Below, in pieces: positions 35,492 to 46,482 of a DNA stretch of 64,000 nucleotides. Source of the stretch: Cycas panzhihuaensis (Eukaryota; Cycadophyta); NCBI GenBank assembly GCA_023213395.1, contig CM041465.1, forward strand, positions 219,239,741-219,303,740, in the 5' to 3' direction. The notes beneath the pieces are model-generated. The model ran no database searches, was not told the origin of the DNA, and worked only from the letters and a program-made list of their open reading frames with translations. Both the position numbers and the translations under genes were made by a program. The first letter of the stretch is position 1. Every line of letters starts with the position of its first letter.

Positions 35492-35681
35492 GAAGGTATG
35501 CTAGTATTAGAACCATAATTTATTTTTGACATAGAAAAATAAGTTGCACTCTAAATAGATCACACAATATCTCATCAAATGGAAGAATTTACCTAAGGAA
35601 GATTCCTCTTAGGTACATCACACTTTCCTATACTAGTACTCATCACTTTCAATATCTTGAGGGCAAAGTATCCATTGGGAG
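35492..35681 (+). pseudogene. CHR: chromodomain, part 2
   Basis: The first five bases are the COP2 duplication. The plus strand then reads LVLEP and KLHSK-like pieces leading to QYLIKWKNLPKEDSS at about 35562-35607 and a following W/Y-rich stretch. This is the chromodomain core of plant chromovirus integrases (family form EYLIKWKNLPxEDATWE). With the left part at 16590-16927 it gives the normal order. The chromodomain directs integration to particular chromatin. Stops and a frameshift make it dead. It is cut at 35681 by COP4. Confidence 0.77.
35677..35681. repeat. COP4 target-site duplication, left copy (GGGAG)
   Basis: Repeated exactly at 42881-42885. Confidence 0.92.
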
Positions 35682-36176
35682 TGAAGGAAGAGGCATTCAT
35701 ACCATATTCCACCCATGATCAAAACACATAAAGAAGAATACTAAAAAAGGCAACTAACATAAATAAGGAGGTCAAATTATTTAGGTCTCTAAAATTAATA
35801 TCCTAACATGCATTCATCAACATCATATTGCGTTAAATATTACCTCACATATATACAAAATAAATAATTACGGGAGAGGCAAGAGGGTATGTAAAGGGTT
35901 AATCATGCAAGGTGATATTTGGCATCTTATATGATCAACATACACATGTGCTACAATGAGGTGTGAGCCTGTGTGATCCTATGAGCATTAGGATCATAAC
36001 ATCAAGATGTAACTAACCACTAACATGATAATAAAACATTTATAATGTACTTTATCATACTAAGTTGATAAAGTAACTAACATGACTCACTAACTTAACT
36101 TAATATTTATAAATGTACAATATATTTATAAATGACTAAATATGAATTAATGAAAATATCATTAATTCTTCTATCA
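35682..36176 (-). repeat. COP4 3' LTR (495 bp)
   Basis: On the plus strand it starts TGAAGGAAGAGGCATTCAT and ends TTCTTCTATCA. It aligns with 42396-42880 end to end. Confidence 0.92.
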
Positions 36177-36188
36177 CCATCCCTTAAT
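36177..36188 (-). other. COP4 polypurine tract
   Basis: On the minus strand, ATTAAGGGATGG directly before the 3' LTR start TGATAG. Confidence 0.75.
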
Positions 36189-36189
36189 G

Positions 36190-39120
36190 ATGATTCATTA
36201 ATTATAATACCAAGGCCATACTAAAACCATTCAAAATTGTCAAATTAAGGGCTTTGGTGAAGATATCAATAATTTATTTGCCAGCCAACTTATAAACCAA
36301 ATCAATCTCTTCATCTTGAATATGTTCCCTAATGAAATAATGATGAACCTTGATATGCTTTGTTCTCATATGGAACATAGGATTCTTAGTTAATTCAAGG
36401 ATACTCTGATTGTTAGAGAAGAGGGTAGTAGTTGATGTTTAATCAATACCAAGTTCTTTAAGAATCCTTCTTAACCAAATAGCCTTAATAGTTATACTTA
36501 CAATAGCTTTGTACTCTGCTATAGTGGAGGATAAGATAACAATTAGCTACTTTTTAAAACTCCAAGAAACAAAGGTAGAACTCAAGTTAAAGTAGTAGCC
36601 CAAGGTTGATTTACAGTTATCCTTGTAACTAGCCCAATTAGCATCTATGTATCATACCAAAGAAGAATTATCCACCTAATAATAATCAAGTCCAAACTAA
36701 AGCAAACCTTGAAGATATCTTAGGATCTACATAGTTGCTTTCAAATATAAAATCTTGGGTTGAGTCATAAACCTAGAGCTGATCCCAATAACATATGAAA
36801 TATCTAGTTGAGTATGTATAAGGTAAATTAATTTCCCTACAAGCTACCTATATAAAGTAAGATCAATAAGTTTACCATGCTTATTAATATCTAGCTTAAG
36901 TCCAGTTTCCATTGGGGTTGGTGATGGCTTACATTCCTCTATTTTAAACTTTTGAAGGATCTCCCTTATATATTTGGACTGTAAAAAGAGGATATGGCTT
37001 GATTGCTACCAGACTTCCATGCTAAGAAAGTCATAAAATAACATGATCTTAGTCATATCAAAGCTACTATTTAATTCCCCTTAGAGGTGTGAAATTTACT
37101 CTATGTCATTACCTATTATTAACAAGTCATCAATATATAGCACAACCAGAATGATCAAATTATCTCAAATTCTTATTTATAAATTAGGAATTAAGAATGA
37201 GTGTATAGGTCCATGCTTTTAAAAACACTCATCTATCTTTGTATACCAAGTATGATGTGATTACTTAAGTCTAGAAAGAGCCTTCTTCAACTTGAAAACT
37301 ATATGTTCTTTTCTACGAATAATGTAGCTGGGAAGTTGTTTTAAACACACTTACTGTTGTAAGTTGTAATTCAAAAGGCACTTTTCACATTCATTTAAAA
37401 AAAATGATAATTAAACTAAGTTATTAATGCTAAAATAAGTCTCACATTGGTCATGTTGGAAATAGGAGCAAATGTCTCATCATAATCAATGCACTTAATT
37501 TATTAAAAGGCTTTGATAACCAATCATGCTTTATAAAATTGAATGGACCTATCTATATGAAATTTTATTTTATAAATCCATCATCAATCAATTAGTTTCT
37601 TTCTATTATATAGCTCAACTAGCTCCCACATATTATTTTATAAAATGAAGTCCACTTCTTCATTCATAACTGCTTACCACTTTTGGTCTGAGATAACTTC
37701 TTTTAAAGTGGCAAATTCAAGAGCTAATAATACTTCTTCCATTAAGGTAAAGTTAGTGGATGACCTATACTTGGATTACCTATTAAATTATTATGGATGT
37801 GATGGAGCAAAAGAGATCATCTACAAGTACCATTTAGGAAGTTACTTTAAAGTTACCTCTTCTTTAACATCTTTTAAAAGAATTATTAAAGTGGATAGTA
37901 AAGTAGAGGTATGAGGTGTAAAGGAAGTACTAGGTGTATATGATGATGATAGAGACAATTAAACTATGGAAATATTTTGTGTAACGGGAGGTGGAGTAGG
38001 AGTTACCATAGGTTGTTCATTAAAAAATAAGAGCTAAATCATGTTTAGGTCCTAATTCTCTTCTAAAAAAATAATATCCTAAGATGCATATATTTTCTTA
38101 ATAGTAGGATTATATAGTTTGTAAGCTTTGAAACTAGGCTACTAGCCAATAAAAATATATTTCTTGTTCTTATCATCCAATTTCTTTCTTTTTCCTTTTG
38201 GTATAAGTATATATAGTGTATGATCAAAGGTGTGTGAATATGAGACCATAGGTTTTTTACCTGATTAGGCCTCCTCATATATAATATTTAAAACTATCTT
38301 GGTTAGACTTCAATTTGTCAGATAAGTAATAATGTTAAGGGCTTCTTCCTACAATTGAATTCCTAAATTTTTTACAAGTATGACTTTTCCTTTACTAACC
38401 AAGGTCCAATTCATATGCTCAATAACTCCATTTTGTCGAGGTAAATGGGTAGAAAATTATGGTTTGATGCTATTATCTTTGCAAAACTAGGTGTATTCTT
38501 TAAAAGTATATTCACCTCCATTATCACAACAAAGGATTTTGATTGAATTCTTAGATTTTAATTCAATGGCATGCTTAAATTCTCTAAAATTTTCAAATGC
38601 TCCTGATTTTTACCTTAGGAAATAGACCTATACTTTATGGGAATAATCATCAATAAATATGATAAAATAACAATAACTATTGAATGATGCCTAAGACATG
38701 GGTCCAAAAATATCTTAGTAAACAAAACCCAATGGTTTTTTAGCATGTTGGACTCTTCCATCTAATCTAAATAAATCCTGATGATACTTTCCCATGATAT
38801 AAACTTCATAAATACATTTAGTCTGCTTAATATTTGGTATTTCATATACCATATTTTATTTGAAAAGAAAGTGGATGTTGTTCATATTTAAATGACCAAG
38901 GCATTAATGTTATAATTACTCTTTAAAAAGTCTCTAAGAAACAAGTGTCTTTTAAGTAGATTACTCATTAGTATTGGAGGTGGAAGAAAAAGTATCAGAA
39001 GTAAAAGTTATATTGCCACAAGGGCTAGTATCATTTTGTAGAAATATAAGTCTTGAAATTTCATCAAGTTTATACAAGCATTGGTCCTTATATCTAGAGG
39101 TAATCAAATTTCCATTCAAA
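36190..39120 (-). pseudogene. COP4 pol: integrase, reverse transcriptase, RNase H
   Basis: Minus strand from high to low: integrase core about 39000-38380, integrase tail about 38300-38060 (KAYKLYNP-like, then DIIF), RT about 37760-36780 with the catalytic LYIDDLLI near 37145-37122, and RNase H ending with TKHIKVHHYFIREHIQDEE near 36361-36305 and IFTKALN near 36260. Open pieces are short because of stops and frameshifts, but the order and spacing are those of a full copia pol. Confidence 0.86.
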
Positions 39121-40489
39121 TCAATAATTAAGCATTTCTTAGGGTGACTAAACTAAACATCGAAGTTCTACTTGTTTATCTAACTGAGTGATAACAAATT
39201 ATGTGTCATACCAGGAACATAGAAAATATTATTAAGATGATGTCTAATGTCAGAATCCTTCAACAATATAGGAGTATTATTGATCTTGGCAACCTCTAAA
39301 ATGATATCATCACTAAATATTAGTAATTTGTCATATACTAGGCTTATATCTATAAGTAAATCTTCAAACTTGTCATATGATGAGAGGCTCTACAACCTAT
39401 CAACCAAGATTTATTTAAATGATATATTGTTGATATAGTAAAGAATAAGTTCTATAAATTGGCCATGTGGCCTTTTTTATTTTGATTCTATCACTTATTG
39501 CAATTTTTATTATATTCATTACCTTGAGGAGCATTTTAGTTTTACCTCTTTAGTTCTTAATAGTTGCCATATTCACAATTTTGATTACCTTAAGTTGCAA
39601 GGTGGTTTTGGTGGTGTTATTATAAATCAATTTTCTTTTTCCTATAACCAGGTGTAATATGACTAAGTTTACCATAGTAGTGATAAACAAATTAATTAGG
39701 ATATTGAGGATGTTGTTAACATTATTAATATGGATGTTGGTTTAATTTCATTGAACTAAAGTACTAATTAAGATGTGGACATTGTTGTTTCCCTCTATAT
39801 CATGGTGCAAAAGCTATAGTTGAAGAGAAGGTACTTAAATCTCTAATTTTGTTCATAATGCATTCCTCTTAAAATAAAAGGCTTTCAAAAGTATTGAAAT
39901 CTAGTGTAATAATATGATTAGTATGAGATAAATTAGATATAAGAGAATTATATCCTATTGGTAATACATTAATAATATAAAATATTAGGTCATTGTCATG
40001 AGATGGGTATCCCATAGTGTTTAATTAGTTCTTAATAGAATTGATCTGAGTCAAGTGAGTTATAATTGATCTTATATAAGTCATGAAATAAAGTTGTACT
40101 TTAAGCATGACAACTCTAGTAGTATCCTTCCTTTTGTATAGTGTATAAATTATGTCCTAAGCTTTAGTAGAAGTGGAAGTAAGCATGATATTCTGGTCAA
40201 TACTATACTCATAGGAAAGATGTAAAAAAGAATGGGCAACTTCATCAGAATCCTTAAAGGAGGTGAAAGTAATAGGATTAGTATGAATAACAACATTAGG
40301 ATTATTAGGATCTCAAGTATCTTTAGGCATGGAAATTTTATTAGAAACATAAGCCCATAGTTTGTTTATTATTAGAATATTCTCAATTTGTTTCTTCCAA
40401 GCCAAGAAATCATCATTATCTAATAAATTAATAGTATTAGTTGTGACTATTTAAAATCAAAATATGTCTCAAATATATATCATGTCTAC
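39121..40489 (-). pseudogene. COP4 gag and protease
   Basis: Minus strand: gag from about 40480 with FLAWKKQIENI-like (about 40415) and KLWAYVSNKISMPKDT-like (about 40370-40320). The UBN2-type helical region then runs to DLIFYIINVLPIGYNSLIS-like at about 39990-39930. A basic tail (VIGKRKLIY) and protease follow near 39640-39250. Frames shift several times. The family role is the nucleocapsid shell and its maturation. Confidence 0.8.
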
Positions 40490-42031
40490 CTGGAAAGGTT
40501 TGTTAATCTAGTAGTTATATTCTTAGTGTCTCTTTGCCTAACATCCCTTAGTAGTTGAGATAGTTTTATCTAATGGTATACCTACTCATAAGTGGCAACT
40601 TAAGGACCTTATATACCCCCTGACATTGTTGACCCACTTGCACTAGATTTATAGCCTAAATGATAGATCCTCATCTAATGGCATATTTATAATCAAGACA
40701 TTCACCCTCTTCAAGTCTAGCTTAGTCTCTAAACTCTATGGTTTTAGGTATAGATCTCAGTCTACCACTTAATACACCTAATAGCTATTACCTCCCTCTA
40801 TAGTCTGTAGAGTTTGAAGAAACATAATAATGTGTATGAGGGTGGTACCTTCAGAGGTCCTAATTGTTCTCCTTATAAAAATAGTCTCAGAGGGTGGTTT
40901 AGTTAGGTATTTATTTTTTTTATCTTTTATTTTCTTTTTTTTTTAAGATTTTATGATTAATATTTTTTTAATAAAAGAAAATTATCAAAAACTAAAAAAA
41001 CCTCTAAAATTTGAGAAAGTTACCTAAAATAGATCAGAAAATGGGATAAAATATCTTAAAAATAACCAAATATCTTTAAAAGATGAAACTTTAGAATGAT
41101 AACAAAAATTAAAAAGGGAATATACTATGAATAATCTAAAAGATATAACCTATGGTTTTAATAACTATAGAAAAATAAAAAAATAAACAAAGTAATAGAA
41201 TAAGAATACAAATGAAGATTTCTCTTCAACAATGCTATGAAATCAAAATCTATCTCTATATCTCAAGTCTAGATATCAAGAGGATTATGATGAGTAGTCA
41301 TATTGTTATATTTTGTTGATCCTACAATGACTAGCAGTCATTTGAATGTCACCTAAGTTCATACCAAAAAACTCATCAATACATCTCTGTAACTTATCGA
41401 TAAATCAATCAATACTTGACAAATCAAAGTTTAGTCTCCTTTACTAATGTCCCTTTCTCTTATTCAAATAATACTCCAATGATAGATAGACTATAATCAC
41501 ACTTCTTCAAGTGCCATTTTAAAGATATAACCTCGTTGTTATCAAATACCAATAATTCACTTAATAGGAAATAGTTACATAGTAGGACTAATAAGAAGAG
41601 GAGACCTCAAGACCATATTTTGCACTAGAGAAAGAATAGGGATAAAAAAATATATACACTCAGCTCTTATGTCCAAGAGATATTATCATAAAATAGGAAT
41701 AACCATTGCATCGAGAGCTTATGGAGATTCAAGTTGATGAATAAATTCTTCATTCAGATACCCTACCACAAGCATCTAGTAGAATTTAAGGCCTTTAGAA
41801 GATGGTTACTCTATAGTATTTAGGGTTTGATCAAATAATTTTAGTAGGATCCTAATCATTGTAATTTAAGAGTATCTCATAAGAAGACAATAGAACAAAA
41901 GGAAAGGGCTACTAGGGGAACCAATACAGATTGATTTGGAAACCAATGGGAGTTTAGATCATGAAATCTATTGCATGTTGCCATATTATCATAAAATTTG
42001 AAGGTTAAATATAGGTTTCAAGGTGTAGGCT
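40490..42031 (-). other. COP4 leader, unassigned part
   Basis: 1.5 kb of AT-rich sequence with a poly-T/poly-A-rich patch at 40907-41180. No supported frame on either strand. It separates gag from the ERGIC fragment. Confidence 0.4.
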
Positions 42032-42376
42032 TTGAAGAACCTTGACCCATTCCTTCATGCTAAAAAGCATCTAACTCAGAAGACACCATGTAGAGTAATA
42101 GTCTATGTGATTGGATTGATCATAATAGTGACTTGGACTAATCATAATGGTGACCTTGTCTATACATGAATTGAAGTATTATCTTACAAGTTATACTATA
42201 AATAAGATGTCAACAGATGTGAAATGTAGAGAAATTCTACCTATACATATTAACATGACTTTCCTTTCAATACCCTGTGAAATTTTGAGTGTGGATGCAG
42301 TTGATATATTAGGCAAGAATGAAGTGGACTTGGATATAAACATTTGGAAATTTCAATTTCATAAGGATGGTTATAT
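42032..42376 (+). pseudogene. Host gene fragment: ERGIC-type N-terminal domain (ER-Golgi vesicle protein)
   Basis: The plus strand reads LKNLDPFLHAKKHL and QKT, then a hydrophobic stretch IGLIIIVT and HELKYYLTSYT (about 42162-42194). ILPIHINMTFLSIPCE (about 42234-42281), ILSVDAVDILGKNEVDLD and NIWKFQF then run to about 42358. This matches the N-terminal ERGIC domain of plant ERGIC3-like proteins, which cycle between ER and Golgi: a short cytosolic start, one membrane segment, and the lumenal LPIHINMTFP...LSVDAMD region. A 22-bp tandem duplication (42113-42134 and 42135-42156) shifts the frame; otherwise no stop is seen for about 100 codons. No intron-like interruption is visible. It lies inside COP4, antisense to it. 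The rest of the gene is absent. Confidence 0.82.
42113..42156. repeat. 22-bp tandem duplication in the ERGIC fragment
   Basis: Two 22-base units beginning GGATTGATCATAATAG and GGACTAATCATAATGG, differing at a few C/T or A/G sites. One unit length is 1 modulo 3, which exactly accounts for the frame change between the two coding halves. Confidence 0.8.
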
Positions 42377-42379
42377 CAT

Positions 42380-42395
42380 GCACTTTGATACTAAG
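42380..42395 (-). other. COP4 primer-binding site, probable
   Basis: On the minus strand, TAGTATCAAAG lies one to two bases after the LTR and differs from TGGTATCAGAG by two transitions. The captured ERGIC sequence lies immediately downstream. Confidence 0.6.
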
Positions 42396-42880
42396 TGAAG
42401 GAAGAGACATTCATGCCACCTTCCACCTAAGTTCAAAACACACAAAGAACACTGAAAAAGGTAACTAACATAAATGAGGAGGTCAAATTACTTAGACCTT
42501 TAAAATCAATATATTATTATTCATTCATCAACATCACATTATATTGAATGTTGCTTCACATATATACAAAATAAATAATTATGAGAGAGGAAAGAGGGTA
42601 TGTGAAGAGTTGATTATATAAGGTGATATTTGGAACCTTTTATGATCAACATATATGTGCATTACACTGAGGTGTGAGCATATATAATCCCATGAGCATT
42701 AGGCTCATAACATTAAGTTGTAACTAACTGTTAAGATGACAACAAAACATTTATAATCTAGTTTACCACATTAAATTGATAAAATAACTAACACAACTCA
42801 CTAACTTAATATTTATAAATGTATAATACATATATAATAACTAAATTAAATTAATAAAAACATCATTAATTCCTCTATTA
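42396..42880 (-). repeat. COP4 5' LTR (485 bp)
   Basis: On the plus strand it starts TGAAGGAAGAGACATTCATG and ends CCTCTATTA, the expected CA now TA. Partner of 35682-36176. Confidence 0.92.
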
Positions 42881-42915
42881 GGGAGAGTGGGGCTTGTAAT
42901 AAATCCCATGATATA
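42881..42915 (+). pseudogene. CHR: end of chromodomain region, part 3
   Basis: The first five bases are the COP4 duplication (GGGAG). A short purine-rich piece (GGGAGAGTGGGG) follows and would either end the CHR coding region or be its polypurine tract; if the latter, an LTR would begin TGTAATAAATCCC at about 42895. The sequence is too short and decayed to decide. Confidence 0.4.
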
Positions 42916-43223
42916 TTTAGCTTAAAGATATTATGTGTATGGATGATATACTAACTTGTGGCATGTCTTAGATTAATTATATAATATTTAATCTTATATG
43001 TAGCTTATAAGAGAAGTTTCCCAATAGAGATTTTATTATATATACCTATTGGTCCTCATTATAAGATTTTTGGTATTACATTTAGCTTGGAGCTCAATTA
43101 TCTTGGGTAAGAACTACCTATAGGTCATCAACATGCCATGTAAATTGTTACATTCTATGTTAACTTATAACAATATTTTTGTAAAGTTTATAAACCAAAA
43201 CCCTCAAGAATAACTTTGTTAAC
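42916..43223. other. AT-rich stretch between CHR and the 43224 LTR
   Basis: No coding signal. It is either 3' sequence of CHR or part of an LTR starting near 42895. Confidence 0.35.
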
Positions 43224-43984
43224 TGTAACACCCAATTACATAATTAACCCTATATAATCTCTCTCTATTATTTGTATTTTTATATTAGAGGTTATGGGCC
43301 ACATAGAGATGTGTGCCCTCTCTAAGTTGACCAATGGGGTTCTTTCACTAATAGTGAGCATGTACTATAAATATGTACTTTTTCATTCTCCCTAATTTGA
43401 ATTTTGGCCAATTCTTCACATATAATATTCATTTGTGTACATACTTCATCTTTCTTATATTATATTGTTCTGTATTTTACTCACCACTAGATGTTGTGTA
43501 TATTACATTTTTGATTATTAACACACTTTGTCTCTCCTCTCTATTATTTATCAAGTATCATATAAAAATATTATTCATCAAACCAATGTTGGAGTTAATA
43601 GTCATCCCTCCACTCCCACCTTCCAACCAAGGGAGCACACCTCATCATCTTCAATTTACACATGTAGGCGCTCAAAATGTGTAGGTAAGTTAATGTTAAT
43701 TTGATTTAAGTTTATTTTAAGTTAAGTTTGTATTATTTTATTATAATTTAAATTTCAGGGGTTGAGTGGTTTCCCTCCTCCCCCAAAATTATAAATATTG
43801 AGGGGTATGCAACCATGGTTTCTTTAGACACCGTCCATATTGGGAAATTTGTAAAGCTCTCTCCTCACAATAGATTGAATACAATGGCTTTCTTGTTTAT
43901 GCAACATTCATGTATTGAAGTATTGGTATATTGAAGATTTAGTTTATGTTCTGCCATGTTCTCCTTGCATTATTATTTCTAACA
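43224..43984 (+). repeat. LTR of a Ty3/gypsy-like element (761 bp)
   Basis: It starts TGTAACACCC, a start common in gypsy LTRs, has a CTATAAATA box at 43365-43373, and ends TTTCTAACA. A perfect tRNA-Met primer-binding site begins two bases after the end, so it is oriented as a 5' LTR on +. No second copy is in the window. The sequence to its left is the CHR pol end and to its right is the opposite-strand GYP4. Confidence 0.72.
43365..43373 (+). promoter_or_regulatory. TATA box of the 43224 LTR
   Basis: CTATAAATA near the middle of the LTR, followed about 30 bases later by a pyrimidine-rich stretch. Confidence 0.55.
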
Positions 43985-44085
43985 TTTGGTATCAGAGCTT
44001 AGTTTAGCTCCATTATTTTCCATCATCTGGTATCAGAGCTTAGTTTTACTCCATTTTATTCCCTACATTTGGTATAAGAGCTACT
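43985..44085 (+). other. Three tandem tRNA-Met primer-binding sites
   Basis: TGGTATCAGAGC occurs at 43987-43998 and 44028-44039, and TGGTATAAGAGC at 44070-44081. Each is in a repeated unit of 41-42 bases with the same flanks (ATTTGG before; TTAGTTT and a CTCCATT block after). Two sites match the initiator tRNA-Met complement perfectly; the third has one change. Confidence 0.88.
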
Positions 44086-44108
44086 TGGGGCTACATTATA
44101 TTTCCATC

Positions 44109-44430
44109 AACCAAAAGAAATAACAAGTAATTCATAAGGACCATCTCTTACTAAAAAGATAATTTTCTCAATATTAGATTTATGAATTCTAATTTGATAA
44201 TAGTAATTTCTCAAATAAAACTTTAAAAACATACTATAGTCTCTCATATAATCAAGTAAATTCTTAAAAGATGATACTCATCTCTAATATTGGTTTTGTT
44301 CAAAGTTTATAATCAATAAACATTCTTATTGATATGTCATTTTTTAAGATTGGTACTCTAATTGGTCACTTAAAATTTTGTATGAATTCCTTCTCTTAAA
44401 GCTTCTTAATCTACTACCCCACTCTTCTTT
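44109..44430 (-). pseudogene. GYP4 reverse transcriptase, N-terminal part
   Basis: On the minus strand, RMFIDYKL near 44320 aligns with the gypsy RT motif RMCIDYRALN. It is followed after a frameshift by YYYQIRIHKSNIEKI near 44200-44160 (family form SGYHQIRI...DI.KTAF) and DGPYELLVISFG near 44145-44112 (family YEFLVMPFG). It ends exactly where the next motif should begin. Confidence 0.78.
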
Positions 44431-44439
44431 CTATTCATA

Positions 44440-45060
44440 ACTCAAATGGATGAATGTGGTGACTAGTTCTAGCCACTTCTTCAATTTAGATCATGCACTC
44501 TAATTATCTCTAAATAAGTAAACCACCCAACAAACAGTTGGAAAAGCATTTGAAATTTTATTAAGCAAAGGTTAATTTTCTCCTAAATTTTTCTTACCTT
44601 AATTTGCCAATCATGTCATGTTTACCATATAGATGGCATAAATCTTACTCAATGCTTACTTTACCACTCTTTGCCTAGATTGTTAAGACTATGGGAATGC
44701 TCCATAGATACTTGTCCCCTTTTAATTATAGTTTTTCTCCTTGATAGATTAAGTCTAACACATGATTTTGGAAATGAGGTATACAACTAGAGAATTTAAT
44801 CATGTATGCCCTAGTATGACATCATAGATATCTCTCTATAATGTTAAAATCTAAATGGTCATTTTAATTTGAACAGATATAAATACTTGTCAAAGATACT
44901 TCACTATTCAATCACTTGTCCATCTAGTAACTTGATACTCATATTCAATAGGATTTATGGGTAAGTTTATCTTTTTAAAAATGCTAGTAAAGGTACAATT
45001 ATATTAGCATCTATTATCTATTAAAATGAGAGCTTCCTCCTCATTCACCTTTCTCTAATT
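44440..45060 (-). pseudogene. GYP4 protease and linker
   Basis: On the minus strand, ALILIDN near 45040-45010 fits the LLIDSGA active-site region, now altered. DVILGHTWLNS near 44815-44785 fits the DVVLGMPWL motif. Further stops follow towards RT. Confidence 0.6.
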
Positions 45061-45076
45061 AGAAATAAATTAGTTC

Positions 45077-46250
45077 CTATAAATCTTTATAAATCTTACT
45101 TGCTACCTTATTGACAAGTACTTTCTTATATGCCTTGCACTTGCATATCATTGAAGCTTTATTATATAAACCAATTTGTTCCATATCATTATTGTTATTA
45201 GGAATCTTAACTTTATTTGGGTAGTGATCAATTGAATAACCTAGGTAAGTGGATATAAAACACCTCCTCTGATTGGAATGATTCATAGAGTGGAAGGGCA
45301 TTTTCTAAATAGGTTTTTATTAAAATTATATTAGAGCTTAAGAATGTTTCCCTTACATTAAGGAACTTTTTTCTTACACCAAAGAGCTTTTTTTCCCTAT
45401 GTTTGAGCCCCATATCTCTTTATACACTATCAACCTCAAGTGCTTAATTAATTATTGCTTTTAAAGTTTTTGATCTAGCAAGTACTATTGAACTCTTTTT
45501 TAAATGTTTCAAACCCCTTAAAAAGTGATGTATCATATGGAATATAGGCATATCTCGTATGTCTGAGAAAAGATCTTCCATTTTAGGGTTGTAATCTAGC
45601 ACCAGCCCTAATGGTTGAATGTTACCCATTGATATTTGAGGCATCATCATGGTCATTCAAAGTAGGAGAAATTTAAAGAAATTTCTTATTTTATGAATTT
45701 TGTTAATATATAAAAAGATACATACATTAAATCTATATCATCATTTAAAAAACTTTGATTCCCTATATAACATATAGAATTTGTTCTAAATTTGGAAAAT
45801 ATAGTAAGAACTTTTAATAAAATTTTCATAAGTTTGGCAAATATTTTTTTTTAATTTGACTTGAAATTTTATTTTTAAATTTTTTAAGGCAAAAAAAGTA
45901 GTTGGTTATAAATAACCCATACAATTTCCTTTGATTTAAAGGTGTAAATTCATGAACCATCCTCTATCTTATTTCCTCATAATTTTTAGTTGGCTCTCTC
46001 ACATATTCATCTATTTCTGTTAAATTGTATTCCACCAAACTTATGCAATTGCCTTTAAAGAAAATTGTACTCAAATTATTTTGTTTTGGGGCCTTACTTC
46101 AAATGTAGTGAAATAGTTTTATAATGCTACAAACTAAGATTTAAATTCTAACTTAGTCTCATCACCTTTAAATATGGGATAGTAATAGATTCCAATTGTT
46201 TATTATTTTATGATCTCTTCCATTCTCTTTTACTTCCCCTTTTTCTATGT
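45077..46250 (-). pseudogene. GYP4 gag with ruined zinc knuckle
   Basis: On the minus strand the gag core is at about 46030-45890 (REPTKNYEEIRQRM-like, then VHEFTPLNQRKLYG), matching the retrotransposon gag region. Short open pieces follow at 45656-45444, 45413-45228 and 45301-45077. The knuckle at about 45260-45215 reads CFISTYLGYSIDHY, where the family has C-x2-C-x4-H-x4-C; three of the four zinc ligands are now Ser, Tyr and Tyr. Confidence 0.68.
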
Positions 46251-46450
46251 TACTTAGAAGCAAAACTAAAAGAACATGAAGACTTGTGGTTTTCTTCTTA
46301 TTTTATACTACTAAAGACTTATGAGCTTTACTATCTCATTATTTTTTAAATCTCTATGATATTCCTTAACTCATCATTTTATCTAATTGCTTTATTTAGG
46401 TCCATTTCTAATGTCACCTAAGTTGAGATGCCACTAACATTCGATAGATA

Positions 46451-46482
46451 AGAACACACACATACACATACACACATATATG
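46451..46482. repeat. (CA)n/(TA)n microsatellite
   Basis: ACACACACATACACATACACACATATAT-type run just before TAT2. Confidence 0.85.

Larger units (their letters stand above)
35682..42880 (-). mobile_element. COP4: Ty1/copia element with captured ERGIC fragment
   Basis: 7.2-kb minus-strand copia, LTRs 35682-36176 (3') and 42396-42880 (5'), perfect GGGAG duplication, purine tract and probable tRNA-Met primer-binding site. Minus-strand order: leader with ERGIC fragment (42395-40490), gag, protease, integrase, RT, RNase H. It lies 186 bp from COP2 in the same chromodomain and in the same orientation. All frames are broken. Confidence 0.92.

Noticed and set aside
35640-35681. Second host gene piece suggested by AAAGTATCC wording
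   Set aside because: The same stretch reads better as the end of a chromovirus chromodomain, continuous with QYLIKWKNLPKEDSS just upstream.
42396-42880. Continuation of the ERGIC gene as intron or further exons
   Set aside because: The sequence is the COP4 5' LTR, matching 35682-36176 end to end, with GGGAG at its outer border.
43987-44081. Possible tRNA gene remnants (GGTATCAGAGC words)
   Set aside because: Only the 3'-end complement of tRNA-Met is present, directly after an LTR; no cloverleaf. These are primer-binding sites.
43985-44085. CRISPR-like spaced repeats
   Set aside because: Three 41-42 bp contiguous tandem units without distinct spacers, in a plant retroelement; not a CRISPR array.
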